Assembly: GCA_943354045.1 (NCBI GenBank)
Contig: CALRBF010000001.1
Span: 62,001 to 126,000 of the forward strand
Origin: Parcubacteria group bacterium
GTDB lineage: Bacteria; Patescibacteria; Paceibacteria; SW-4-49-11
Reading direction: 5' to 3'
DNA: 64,000 nt
The position numbers and the translations under genes are program-made. The notes beneath the pieces were generated by a model. It saw nothing but the letters and a program-made list of their open reading frames with translations, did not search any database and was not told where the DNA came from. The number at the start of each line of letters is the position of its first letter. Positions within the stretch are counted from its first letter, which is position 1. Shown piece after piece: positions 7,901 to 15,180 of the stretch.

Positions 7901-8575
7901 TTAATCAAATGAATAGCGAGAAAAATCATCTTGTTTTAATTTTTTAGCTATATACCAATATAATTTAATTGAGACTATAAGAGCTAATATTGCATATACC
8001 AAATATTCTTGACGATACCAATCATAATTATCAAAAAAATCTGGAATTCCTAATACTGAAATAATTCCTAATAATGCAAGTCCCAAAGACAATATTCGAG
8101 ACTGCAACCAATATACTGCGACAAATACTCCCATACTCCATATCAAAAAACTTATTTGCCATGCAATATCAATATGTACAATTTCTCCTATCAAAAACAC
8201 CCCCGCACCAAAAATTAACTGAGCTAATATAATAAGCCCATTGTATACGCGTATAAGCTTTGCTTTACTTGCAAAATAAGCTCCTAAATATGATAGAGCC
8301 AATCCCATACTAATAATAGAAACTTTCCCAATATCCTCAAATATACTCCAATTGGAAGCAATAAAACTGATTGCCGCAAGTCCTATAGATATAGCTCCAA
8401 ATAATATAATTACTGTAATCCCTTGAGATTGTATATCAAAGTGAGGCTTTTCAATATCTTTGAGTGCCTGTTGTATTTCTTTAACAGTAATATTTTTCTG
8501 TAATAATTCAAGGTAAATCTCCTCGGTAGTTGCCCGCTTCTCTACAAGTTCTTTGACTTGCTGCTGGGTGGTCAT
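7901..8575 (-). CDS. DUF2157-like membrane protein
   Basis: 224 residues. A soluble, partly helical N-terminus (1-50) is followed by about six transmembrane helices. The layout is that of DUF2157 proteins: a cytoplasmic N-terminal helical domain, then ASNWSIF before the second helix (many relatives have a similar A-x-NW-x-x-I). It is in an operon with the two membrane genes downstream and a 53-residue ORF upstream whose stop is 1 bp before this ATG. Confidence 0.6.
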   Translation of the reverse strand: MTTQQQVKELVEKRATTEEIYLELLQKNITVKEIQQALKDIEKPHFDIQSQGITVIILFGAISIGLAAISFIASNWSIFEDIGKVSIISMGLALSYLGAYFASKAKLIRVYNGLIILAQLIFGAGVFLIGEIVHIDIAWQISFLIWSMGVFVAVYWLQSRILSLGLALLGIISVLGIPDFFDNYDWYRQEYLVYAILALIVSIKLYWYIAKKLKQDDFSRYSFD

Positions 8576-8576
8576 A

Positions 8577-8738
8577 TTATTTTTTTATAATATTATCTAG
8601 AGGAATTTTAATCGCATTTGAGCGTTGTGGGATCATTTCAGCTTCAGGCTTTTGGCTAATTGAAACTGTTTCTGTTTGATGTGCACCAATATCTTCTATA
8701 GATATTTTTGTGATTATGTCTGTATCTTGAGTGCTCAT
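8577..8738 (-). CDS. Small hypothetical protein, 53 aa
   Basis: ORF from the ATG at 8738 to the TAA at 8577: MSTQDTDIITKISIEDIGAH and onward, ending IPLDNIIKK. It is hydrophilic with no transmembrane segment. The stop is separated by one base from the DUF2157-like start (TAATATG), the same junction seen at pilM/pilN and before pilB in this genome, which argues for a real coupled gene. No known family recognised. Confidence 0.55.
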   Translation of the reverse strand: MSTQDTDIITKISIEDIGAHQTETVSISQKPEAEMIPQRSNAIKIPLDNIIKK

Positions 8739-8849
8739 ATATAGTATGTATTTAAAGTTACATTTAGTATATCACATTATATGTATTCGTCAAAATTATA
8801 TATTTATTTTGATTTAATTATATATAGAGAGAATCATAATTACCTCTAT

Positions 8850-8895
8850 AATATAAGAATATACCTAATTCATATATTGGGTATATTCTTATATT
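8850..8895 (-). terminator. Terminator hairpin after tRNA-Pro
   Basis: Inverted repeat 8850-8865/8880-8895, about 16 bp, 11 bp downstream of the tRNA-Pro 3' end on the minus strand. AU-rich stem. Confidence 0.55.
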
Positions 8896-8905
8896 AATTT
8901 TTCAT

Positions 8906-8981
8906 TGGTCGGGAAGACAGGACTCGAACCTGCAGCCCCCTGGTCCCAAACCAGGTGCGCTAGCCATTGCGCCACTTCCCG
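8906..8981 (-). tRNA. tRNA-Pro (anticodon TGG)
   Basis: Reverse strand: CGGGAAG acceptor paired with CTTCCCG, discriminator A and encoded CCA. The anticodon stem-loop is CCTGG-TTTGGGA-CCAGG, giving anticodon TGG. The T arm contains GGTTCGAGTCC. Confidence 0.96.
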
Positions 8982-8995
8982 TATATAACCATATT

Positions 8996-9024
8996 ATTCT
9001 ATCAATAATATGATATATAGTCAA
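8996..9024 (-). promoter_or_regulatory. Promoter of tRNA-Pro
   Basis: On the minus strand TTGACT (9024-9019), 17-bp spacer, TAGAAT (9001-8996), 14 bp before the tRNA 5' end. Confidence 0.7.
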
Positions 9025-9049
9025 CTTAATCCGTATATATATTATATTT

Positions 9050-10441
9050 TTACTTTTTCTGAAGCCCAAGTCCTAATTCTAAAAGCTGATCGATTTGAAT
9101 TGGGTTTGGAGATTGCATCATAGGATCTCTCCCATCTCCAGTTTTTGGAAAAGCAATAACTTCACGAATACTCGATTCATTTTGAAGTACTGTTAATAAT
9201 CTATCTAACCCCCAAGCAATGCCTCCATGAGGTGGGGTTCCAGAAGCAAGAGCTGTCAACATATGCCCAAAAGCTTGATCAACTATTTCTCCTTTATAGC
9301 CTAAAATTTCTAATACTATTCTCAAGGCTTCTGGATTATGATTTCGAATACTTCCCCCTCCTATTTCGAATCCATTTAAGACAATATCATATTGCGTTGA
9401 GATAATATTCCCAATATCTTTTTTCTCTAATAATTGCTCTCTATATTCAGGCTTTGGTGCTGAAAAAGGATTATGAGAAAATGTCCAATTTCCTTGCTCA
9501 GTTTTCTCGAATTGTGGAAAATCTATAATCCAACAAAATGCTAATATATTTGTGTCTTCTTTGTCCTCTCTAATATCTGGTCTATCATTACCATATTTTT
9601 CCATTGCCTCAGCATAGCTAATACGAGGAAAAGGTATAGTCTGAATTTTCTTTTCTGGGTATAATTGTGTCACCAAATCAATCAAAAGCTTTTCATTTAA
9701 AGCAATAACATCTTCTGCTTCTACAAAACTAATCTCTAAATCTAATTGAGTAAATTCAGGCTGTCTATCTTTACGAGTATCTTCATCTCGAAAACAACGG
9801 GCAATTTGAAAATACTTTTCTATACCACTTGCCATCAATAATTGCTTATATTGTTGTGGTGATTGAGGAAGAGCATAAAAACTTCCAGGCTGATGCCGAG
9901 ATGGCACTACAAAATCTCGAGCACCTTCTGGAGTAGATTTGGTCAAGATAGGAGTTTCAATTTCAAGAAATCCCTCTTTATCAAGAAAATTACGAATAAA
10001 TTGAGTCACTTTATGCCGATTAGCAAGATTTTTATACATTGATGATCGGCGTAAGTCAAGATACCGATATTGTAATCTCAATTCCTCACTAATTTCATTT
10101 TTATCCTGATCTAGGGGAAATACAGGAGTAATAGCAGTATTCAATACTTCTATACTCAAAGCTTCAATTTCAACAGTACCCGTAGCCAAATCAGTATTAA
10201 TAAGTCTTTCTGGACGAGCTTTTACTAGCCCACGAATACGAATCACCCATTCTGGACGAATCTCTACAATCAGGGACTGTGAGGCCTCATCTAAACTTGC
10301 AGGGACCAATACCACTTGAACTTTTGCCGTGCGGTCTCTAAGGTCAATAAATGAAATTTTCCCATGATCTCTTTTGGTATCAATCCACCCCTCAATAGTA
10401 ATTTCTTCTCCAATATGATTAATAGTATCTAGAATGCTCAT
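9050..10441 (-). CDS. aspS: Aspartyl-tRNA synthetase, GAD-less
   Basis: 463 residues; charges tRNA-Asp (and possibly tRNA-Asn). The N-terminal OB-fold anticodon domain (1-105) is followed by class II motif 1/2 regions (RYLDLRR near 128; FRDEDTRKDRQPEFTQLD near 215) and motif 3 GIAWGLDRLL near 425. Usual bacterial AspRS is about 590 residues because of a GAD insertion of roughly 120 residues. Here KYGNDRPDIR (about 278-287) runs almost directly into FCWIIDFPQFE (about 297-307), so GAD is missing while the rest is bacterial-type. No gatCAB genes are in the window. Confidence 0.95.
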   Translation of the reverse strand: MSILDTINHIGEEITIEGWIDTKRDHGKISFIDLRDRTAKVQVVLVPASLDEASQSLIVEIRPEWVIRIRGLVKARPERLINTDLATGTVEIEALSIEVLNTAITPVFPLDQDKNEISEELRLQYRYLDLRRSSMYKNLANRHKVTQFIRNFLDKEGFLEIETPILTKSTPEGARDFVVPSRHQPGSFYALPQSPQQYKQLLMASGIEKYFQIARCFRDEDTRKDRQPEFTQLDLEISFVEAEDVIALNEKLLIDLVTQLYPEKKIQTIPFPRISYAEAMEKYGNDRPDIREDKEDTNILAFCWIIDFPQFEKTEQGNWTFSHNPFSAPKPEYREQLLEKKDIGNIISTQYDIVLNGFEIGGGSIRNHNPEALRIVLEILGYKGEIVDQAFGHMLTALASGTPPHGGIAWGLDRLLTVLQNESSIREVIAFPKTGDGRDPMMQSPNPIQIDQLLELGLGLQKK

Positions 10442-10499
10442 GATTTATATACTTATATTAGTTTTTATTATAGCATTAAAAGCTTATTTTGAGAAATTC

Positions 10500-11252
10500 T
10501 TATTGATTTACTTTGAATCTCACCTTACCAAATTCAGCTTTTGTAAAATTATCTTCAATAATCAATACATATTCTCCATTTTGAATATTGCGTCCATTAA
10601 TATCTACAAAATTCCAATCAAATTTCCCTGTATTAATACGATTTTGAGCTAATACAAAACGCTCATTATCACTTTCAAGATATATATTTACAAAAAATAT
10701 ATCAGGAGTAAAGCTCCAAGAAATACTGTTATTCTCTTGATTGAAAATTTGTTTTTCCACTGGACTCGTAATAGTAAGATTTTGTTTTTCACGAATCAGA
10801 GCAAATATAGGAGATTGTCCTATATTTTGACTATTTTGTACTAATATAATTTGATATTGACCTGGCTCATAAGCTTTACTATTTATCTCAATAAAACCCC
10901 TATTAAACTTTTGCTGTCCTAAAGAATATTCTTTAAGCTGTGGCTTATCTGACAGAGAAGAATCAAGAGATACCAAAAAAACTTCAATTGGCTCTAAATA
11001 AACTTGACTTAATTCTAATTTGATTATATCCCCAATTTCAATATTCTGATATTGTCTAGGACTATTCACAGTTACTATTTTTTTAGGAGAAATAGTATTA
11101 TTTTGATTAGATATGGGATTTTGTATATTTTCTTTATTAGTATAAACAACAAAGATACGAGCTCCTATTATCAATACTAAAAATAAAACAATACCTATAC
11201 TATAAAGTATATTATTTTTTATCCAATTTATAAATTGATTCCAAAACATCAT
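10500..11252 (-). CDS. Membrane-anchored extracellular protein of unknown function
   Basis: 250 residues with one N-terminal transmembrane helix (about 17-35), then two beta-rich domains. The second (about 155-248) starts LTITSPVEKQIF and has W and WNF positions resembling Ig-like/Kre9-KNH type folds often found in surface proteins. No enzyme motif. The start overlaps the end of the acyltransferase gene by 41 bp, suggesting co-transcription. No terminator is evident before aspS 58 bp downstream. Confidence 0.5.
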   Translation of the reverse strand: MMFWNQFINWIKNNILYSIGIVLFLVLIIGARIFVVYTNKENIQNPISNQNNTISPKKIVTVNSPRQYQNIEIGDIIKLELSQVYLEPIEVFLVSLDSSLSDKPQLKEYSLGQQKFNRGFIEINSKAYEPGQYQIILVQNSQNIGQSPIFALIREKQNLTITSPVEKQIFNQENNSISWSFTPDIFFVNIYLESDNERFVLAQNRINTGKFDWNFVDINGRNIQNGEYVLIIEDNFTKAEFGKVRFKVNQ

Positions 11253-11832
11253 CTGCTACTTTTTGTATTTCATCTTCTGACTTTATTGTATCATATGATT
11301 TGATTTTGCCTATATGTAGTGTTAAATACCATATTGGAATATATTTCCAAGGCTTTCGATAATTAATATATACAGGTAATACTGGAGCTTGTGATTTCCA
11401 AATGAGATACCCTACACCCCTTTTTGCATCCCCTTTATGATCAGGGTGTTTTTGCATTTTTCCTTCTGGAAAAATGCCAACCATCTCACAATTCTTTAAG
11501 GCAGTAACCATGGGATCAAGAACTTGAATACCCATTCCACGATCAACTGGGAAACATTTCATTTGACGTAAATACCATCCAACAATAGGTTGCTTAAAAA
11601 ATCGTGCCCCTGTAACAAAGTAAATTGATATAACCTTAGTTCGATTCATCAAAGCTAAATAATACCAAATCCAAATACCATCATATGGCCCTCGATGATT
11701 AGATGCAATAATTAATGGTCCCTTTATATTTTGCAAATTTTCCACTCCACTAATATGGACTTGTTTGCAAAACAAACGCATAATTATATGAAAAAACCAG
11801 AAGGTAATCCAGTACAATACATTATGTACCAT
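11212..11832 (-). CDS. plsC: 1-acyl-glycerol-3-phosphate acyltransferase-like (PlsC family)
   Basis: 206 residues. The catalytic NHRGPYDG motif (NHx4D, about 45-52) and FPEGKMQ (about 122-128) are the two key signatures of PlsC-type acyltransferases, with an N-terminal membrane segment. PlsC puts the second acyl chain on lysophosphatidic acid; CPR bacteria usually lack fatty acid synthesis, so it may remodel scavenged lipid. Its promoter appears to lie inside the terminator of the upstream operon. Confidence 0.85.
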   Translation of the reverse strand: MVHNVLYWITFWFFHIIMRLFCKQVHISGVENLQNIKGPLIIASNHRGPYDGIWIWYYLALMNRTKVISIYFVTGARFFKQPIVGWYLRQMKCFPVDRGMGIQVLDPMVTALKNCEMVGIFPEGKMQKHPDHKGDAKRGVGYLIWKSQAPVLPVYINYRKPWKYIPIWYLTLHIGKIKSYDTIKSEDEIQKVADDVLESIYKLDKK

Positions 11833-11835
11833 AAC

Positions 11836-11879
11836 AAAAAGATTAATTATATTCCAACTATAATATAACTAATCTTTTT
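11836..11879 (-). terminator. Terminator of the YtxH operon
   Basis: Stem 11836-11845/11870-11879 (10 bp perfect) extended by 11847-11853/11862-11868, ending in a U run on the minus strand. It sits 22 bp past the YtxH-like stop. Confidence 0.6.
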
Positions 11880-11885
11880 TGTCAA
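11857..11885 (-). promoter_or_regulatory. Promoter of plsC nested in the terminator
   Basis: Minus strand TTGACA (11885-11880), 17-bp spacer, TATAGT (11862-11857). The -10 lies in the loop of the terminator hairpin. Predicted leader about 18 nt to ATG 11832. Confidence 0.55.
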
Positions 11886-11900
11886 TTATGGACAACTGAT

Positions 11901-12233
11901 TTATTTAGCTTTCTTAGTGACTTTAGATTGAGTCTCAGCAACTTCATTCCATTTTTCTTGTAAAGTAGTCTTTAATGTCTCAATTTGTTCTTGGGTAATA
12001 GGATCTAATTTTTGATATTCATTGACAACTGCATCAACAATTTGATCATATTTTGATTGACTCATATCCTCCAAGTCATTAATTCTTTTTGCAATATCTT
12101 TGCTCGTAGCTCTATATGCTTTTTTTAAATCTTGTCTTGTCTGACGGCCTGATTTAGGGGCAAATAATACGCCAAGAGCTCCTCCAATTGCAAGTCCAGC
12201 CATAATTCCTTTGAATAGATTTTTATTACTCAT
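11901..12233 (-). CDS. YtxH-domain protein
   Basis: 110 residues. The N-terminus FKGIMAGLAIGGALGVLFAP (about 7-26) is the glycine/alanine-rich membrane helix followed by KSGRQTRQDLKK, the signature of YtxH/gas-vesicle-like stress proteins. The rest is a charged coiled coil. It is probably a small membrane-associated envelope stress protein. It follows a membrane protein of similar build by 15 bp, forming a two-gene operon. Confidence 0.8.
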   Translation of the reverse strand: MSNKNLFKGIMAGLAIGGALGVLFAPKSGRQTRQDLKKAYRATSKDIAKRINDLEDMSQSKYDQIVDAVVNEYQKLDPITQEQIETLKTTLQEKWNEVAETQSKVTKKAK

Positions 12234-12248
12234 AGTAGTGTTTTTTAA

Positions 12249-12596
12249 TTATATAATACGTTTTTTCTTTTTAGGTATAACTTTACTTAAAGCTTCCCCC
12301 AAATCATCCCCTTCATCTGTAACTGTAGATTTAGATGAATGATTCCAAGAGGCCACAATTTCTGAAATATTCCCAATAACCGAGGTAATACCAGAAATTG
12401 AAGTAAGATTGGATTTTAATTCAGTAGCAGTATCTACTGCTACATCACCTAAATGCAAAGCTTTGTCAATAAGATTACGTATTGCATCAATACTTTTCTT
12501 TACATCGAGTAACATAATTAATAACACCAATAGTAATAGGCCTATTTCTATCAATATAATTGCATATAGGCTTAAAATAACTTGTTCCGTAATCAT
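12249..12596 (-). CDS. Small membrane protein, DUF948-like
   Basis: 115 residues with one transmembrane helix (about 10-30), then an amphipathic segment rich in S/T/A/D ending in a basic tail PKKKKRII. The build (helix plus heptad-like tail, paired with YtxH) resembles DUF948/YtxG proteins. No catalytic motif. It has its own TTGACA promoter upstream. Confidence 0.5.
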   Translation of the reverse strand: MITEQVILSLYAIILIEIGLLLLVLLIMLLDVKKSIDAIRNLIDKALHLGDVAVDTATELKSNLTSISGITSVIGNISEIVASWNHSSKSTVTDEGDDLGEALSKVIPKKKKRII

Positions 12597-12622
12597 AATT
12601 TTTTATTTTATACTATATTAAT

Positions 12623-12650
12623 ATATTATCATATCATATCATATTGTCAA
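12623..12650 (-). promoter_or_regulatory. Promoter of the YtxH operon
   Basis: Minus strand TTGACA (12650-12645), 16-bp spacer, TAATAT (12628-12623), about 27 bp before ATG 12596. Confidence 0.6.
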
Positions 12651-12683
12651 TTAACATTATGAATATACATATACCCCTTCATA

Positions 12684-12692
12684 TGTTATACT
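12684..12692 (+). promoter_or_regulatory. Extended -10 upstream of the T4SS-like operon
   Basis: TGTTATACT (TGn plus TATACT) about 39 bp before ATG 12731. No good -35 box. Divergent from the YtxH operon promoter. Confidence 0.4.
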
Positions 12693-12730
12693 TATTATAT
12701 TGATAAAATAGATCTCAAATACGAATTTCC

Positions 12731-13468
12731 ATGATTAAATCTCTATTCACAAAGAAAAATATTATCATATCTAGTATTGTTCTTGTATTAGGTTTGGGAA
12801 TAGCCTATATCCTATTAAAGCCCGATTCTAAACCTAAGCTCACGCCTATAGATGAAGGGCTTGCTCCCATTAGAATTATTCAGATCAAGGACGGCAAAGA
12901 ACAAGAAGTTAATTTTACTGAGTCAGGAGCTGAAATTATTGCAAGTGCCCTTTTTTCTGCCAATCCTTTTGATGAACAAATTAAACAAGATATACAAGAT
13001 CTTGGTATTAATCGTATAGATTTCCCCCCCCTCCCAGAAAATCAAATAAAAGTTATCCCCAATCCAGAAAATCCACAAGCAGCAATTGAAAAATATTTAA
13101 AAGAGGTATATACTATATTCAAGGATAATACTATCCAGCTCAATATCAATCAGCTCTCTGAAGAGGCTTTGGATGGAAAAACACAAAATATTCAATCCCT
13201 ACTTCGCATTAATACTGATTTATATCGTTCATTATTCACAATAGAAGTACCCCAAGATGCATTAAAGCTTCATAAAGGATATATTCGAATCACCCAAATA
13301 CAAAATAACTTTTTATTGGGACTATTAAATGCAAGCTCTGATCCATTAAGACTTGATATCAATAGTAAAATCAGTCTATCTTTACTCCAAAAGATTGATA
13401 TACCAATAAAAGAGGAACTACAAAGTATCAGAAAAAAATACAATATCATATACCAAAAACAATCATAA
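12731..13468 (+). CDS. Membrane-anchored hypothetical protein of the T4SS-like cluster
   Basis: 245 residues with one N-terminal transmembrane helix (about 11-29) and a mainly helical extracytoplasmic part. No known domain recognised. It is the first gene of a plus-strand run that continues with a secreted protein, the VirB6-like protein and PrgI, spaced 1-11 bp apart, so it is likely part of that secretion apparatus. Confidence 0.5.
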   Translation: MIKSLFTKKNIIISSIVLVLGLGIAYILLKPDSKPKLTPIDEGLAPIRIIQIKDGKEQEVNFTESGAEIIASALFSANPFDEQIKQDIQDLGINRIDFPPLPENQIKVIPNPENPQAAIEKYLKEVYTIFKDNTIQLNINQLSEEALDGKTQNIQSLLRINTDLYRSLFTIEVPQDALKLHKGYIRITQIQNNFLLGLLNASSDPLRLDINSKISLSLLQKIDIPIKEELQSIRKKYNIIYQKQS

Positions 13469-13469
13469 T

Positions 13470-15179
13470 ATGTCTTCTCTATTTTCTCAGAAAATAATAA
13501 CAATAATCGGAATATTTTTATTCGGATTTCTATTTATAGCACCTCATATTACCTATGCTGACAACTTGTATGGGCAATCTTGTGGTACAAAAAAATGTAG
13601 TGGAGCTGAAGTGTGTCAAAAGCAATATAGAGGGGTATTACCTATTGGAGCACAAAATGATGGAAATGCTACCTATACCTGTGTTAAGCCACAGAATATA
13701 GCGGCTCCAGATAGTCCCTATAAGGGAGTTCAGGCATCTTGTAGTGATGTATTTCAAAAAGCATTTGGGCTTGATTTAAGCTCACTTACTGGTTCAGTAT
13801 TAACAGATACTCTCCAGGTTGGATTGGGACAAATAAAAAATAGTTTAGGCCTAGATGGAGTCGCATTTGGATATGATTCAAGGGGTCCTCAAGCTTTAAA
13901 CCTTAATAATGTAGGATTAAACTGGAGTATAGATCCTACTAATCTTATTAATACCGATGCATCATTTTTCAAAGACTTTGTCCCAAAATGTGATAGTGCT
14001 TATAATAATATAAAAGGTATAATTAATACTAATTTCCTCGTAGCTCCCCTTCCTGTTGATATTTTTAATCCCCTACCTCTTCCAGTTAATGTTACCTCTC
14101 CCACTCCACTTCCAGTAATAGTAGTGGATGATTTAGCTCTTTATCAGCAAAAAGAATTAATTGATGCCCCTCTAGCCGCTCAACAAAAAGCAAAGACAAT
14201 AGCGACCGTAAGCGATACTCTGAGATATCAAATTAGTGTGGACACTTTAATTGTCAATAATTATTTTGCTATTAATCAGTTAGGAATACAATTTGGAGCA
14301 TTAGATCCTAATACTGGAGTAGTATCTAAAGAAGCTATAGATAAATATGGATCTTATCAGAATTTCTCATTAGATAAAAATAAAGAAATAGAACAATATT
14401 TTAAAGGTTTACAAGATCAAAAAAGTCAATTACCTGAGGAGGATTTTACCCAAAGTTGTGGAAATGTAAAGACGGAAGATGCAGCGAAAGTGAGTTTTGA
14501 ATGTGGTATTTTAGCGACAAAAACCATAAATAATCCCAATGGTATTGCCTTTAATATAGCACAAGTAGCTGCAGAAAAATCACAAAATGCCACCGAACTC
14601 CTTGATCAAGAAGTTCGTGATGGAAGTGGATATTTTGCAAAGACAGCAGATGGAGATAAGAACCCATTCACCAAAACTATTCAGACCCCAGGATCAAACA
14701 TAGAATCTCTTACCAATAAAGTATTAGAGTCTACTGTGGATCAAGCTATTACTGCATCTGGAGACAATTGTTTTGAGGCAATTCCTAATAATATCCTCGA
14801 GGGGTCACTCAAACCCGTACTGACTCAAGGATTATTTGGAGTTAATAATACTCTAGCATCAGTACAAAAAAATGTAACCTCTAATCCTGTTAACTCATTA
14901 CAGAATCCTAGTGGTTTTGCTAATCAATTAACTTCTGGATTACAAGGTGCTATACCTGACCCTAATAAATTCTTCAAGTCTCTACAAAATTCATTATTAC
15001 AAAATGTAACCAATGGATTATCTTGTGAGCTTAATAAGCAAGTTTCAGGGCTACTCAATGGAGCTCTCGGGAATATTAATATCCCAGGTATTGGTAATGT
15101 AAGTGGGGCATTAACGAATCAAGCCACAGGGGCTATAAATGGAGCTCTCAATAATGCTGTTAATGGACTTATACCATAA
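13470..15179 (+). CDS. Secreted hypothetical protein of the T4SS-like cluster
   Basis: 569 residues with a signal peptide (about 1-29, ending HITYA). A cysteine-containing N-terminal region (CGTKKCSGAEVC) is followed by a long helical middle and a low-complexity C-terminus rich in G, N, L and A (GALGNINIPGIGNVSGAL). Large secreted proteins of this build often precede VirB6-like genes in CPR T4SS clusters. No enzymatic motif seen. It is 1 bp after the previous stop and 1 bp before the likely VirB6-like start. Confidence 0.55.
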   Translation: MSSLFSQKIITIIGIFLFGFLFIAPHITYADNLYGQSCGTKKCSGAEVCQKQYRGVLPIGAQNDGNATYTCVKPQNIAAPDSPYKGVQASCSDVFQKAFGLDLSSLTGSVLTDTLQVGLGQIKNSLGLDGVAFGYDSRGPQALNLNNVGLNWSIDPTNLINTDASFFKDFVPKCDSAYNNIKGIINTNFLVAPLPVDIFNPLPLPVNVTSPTPLPVIVVDDLALYQQKELIDAPLAAQQKAKTIATVSDTLRYQISVDTLIVNNYFAINQLGIQFGALDPNTGVVSKEAIDKYGSYQNFSLDKNKEIEQYFKGLQDQKSQLPEEDFTQSCGNVKTEDAAKVSFECGILATKTINNPNGIAFNIAQVAAEKSQNATELLDQEVRDGSGYFAKTADGDKNPFTKTIQTPGSNIESLTNKVLESTVDQAITASGDNCFEAIPNNILEGSLKPVLTQGLFGVNNTLASVQKNVTSNPVNSLQNPSGFANQLTSGLQGAIPDPNKFFKSLQNSLLQNVTNGLSCELNKQVSGLLNGALGNINIPGIGNVSGALTNQATGAINGALNNAVNGLIP

Positions 15180-15180
15180 T

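Noticed and set aside
15139..15180. Upstream ATG for the VirB6-like gene
   Set aside because: It lies inside the previous gene and would bury the signal peptide; the ATG at 15181 follows the stop by one base.
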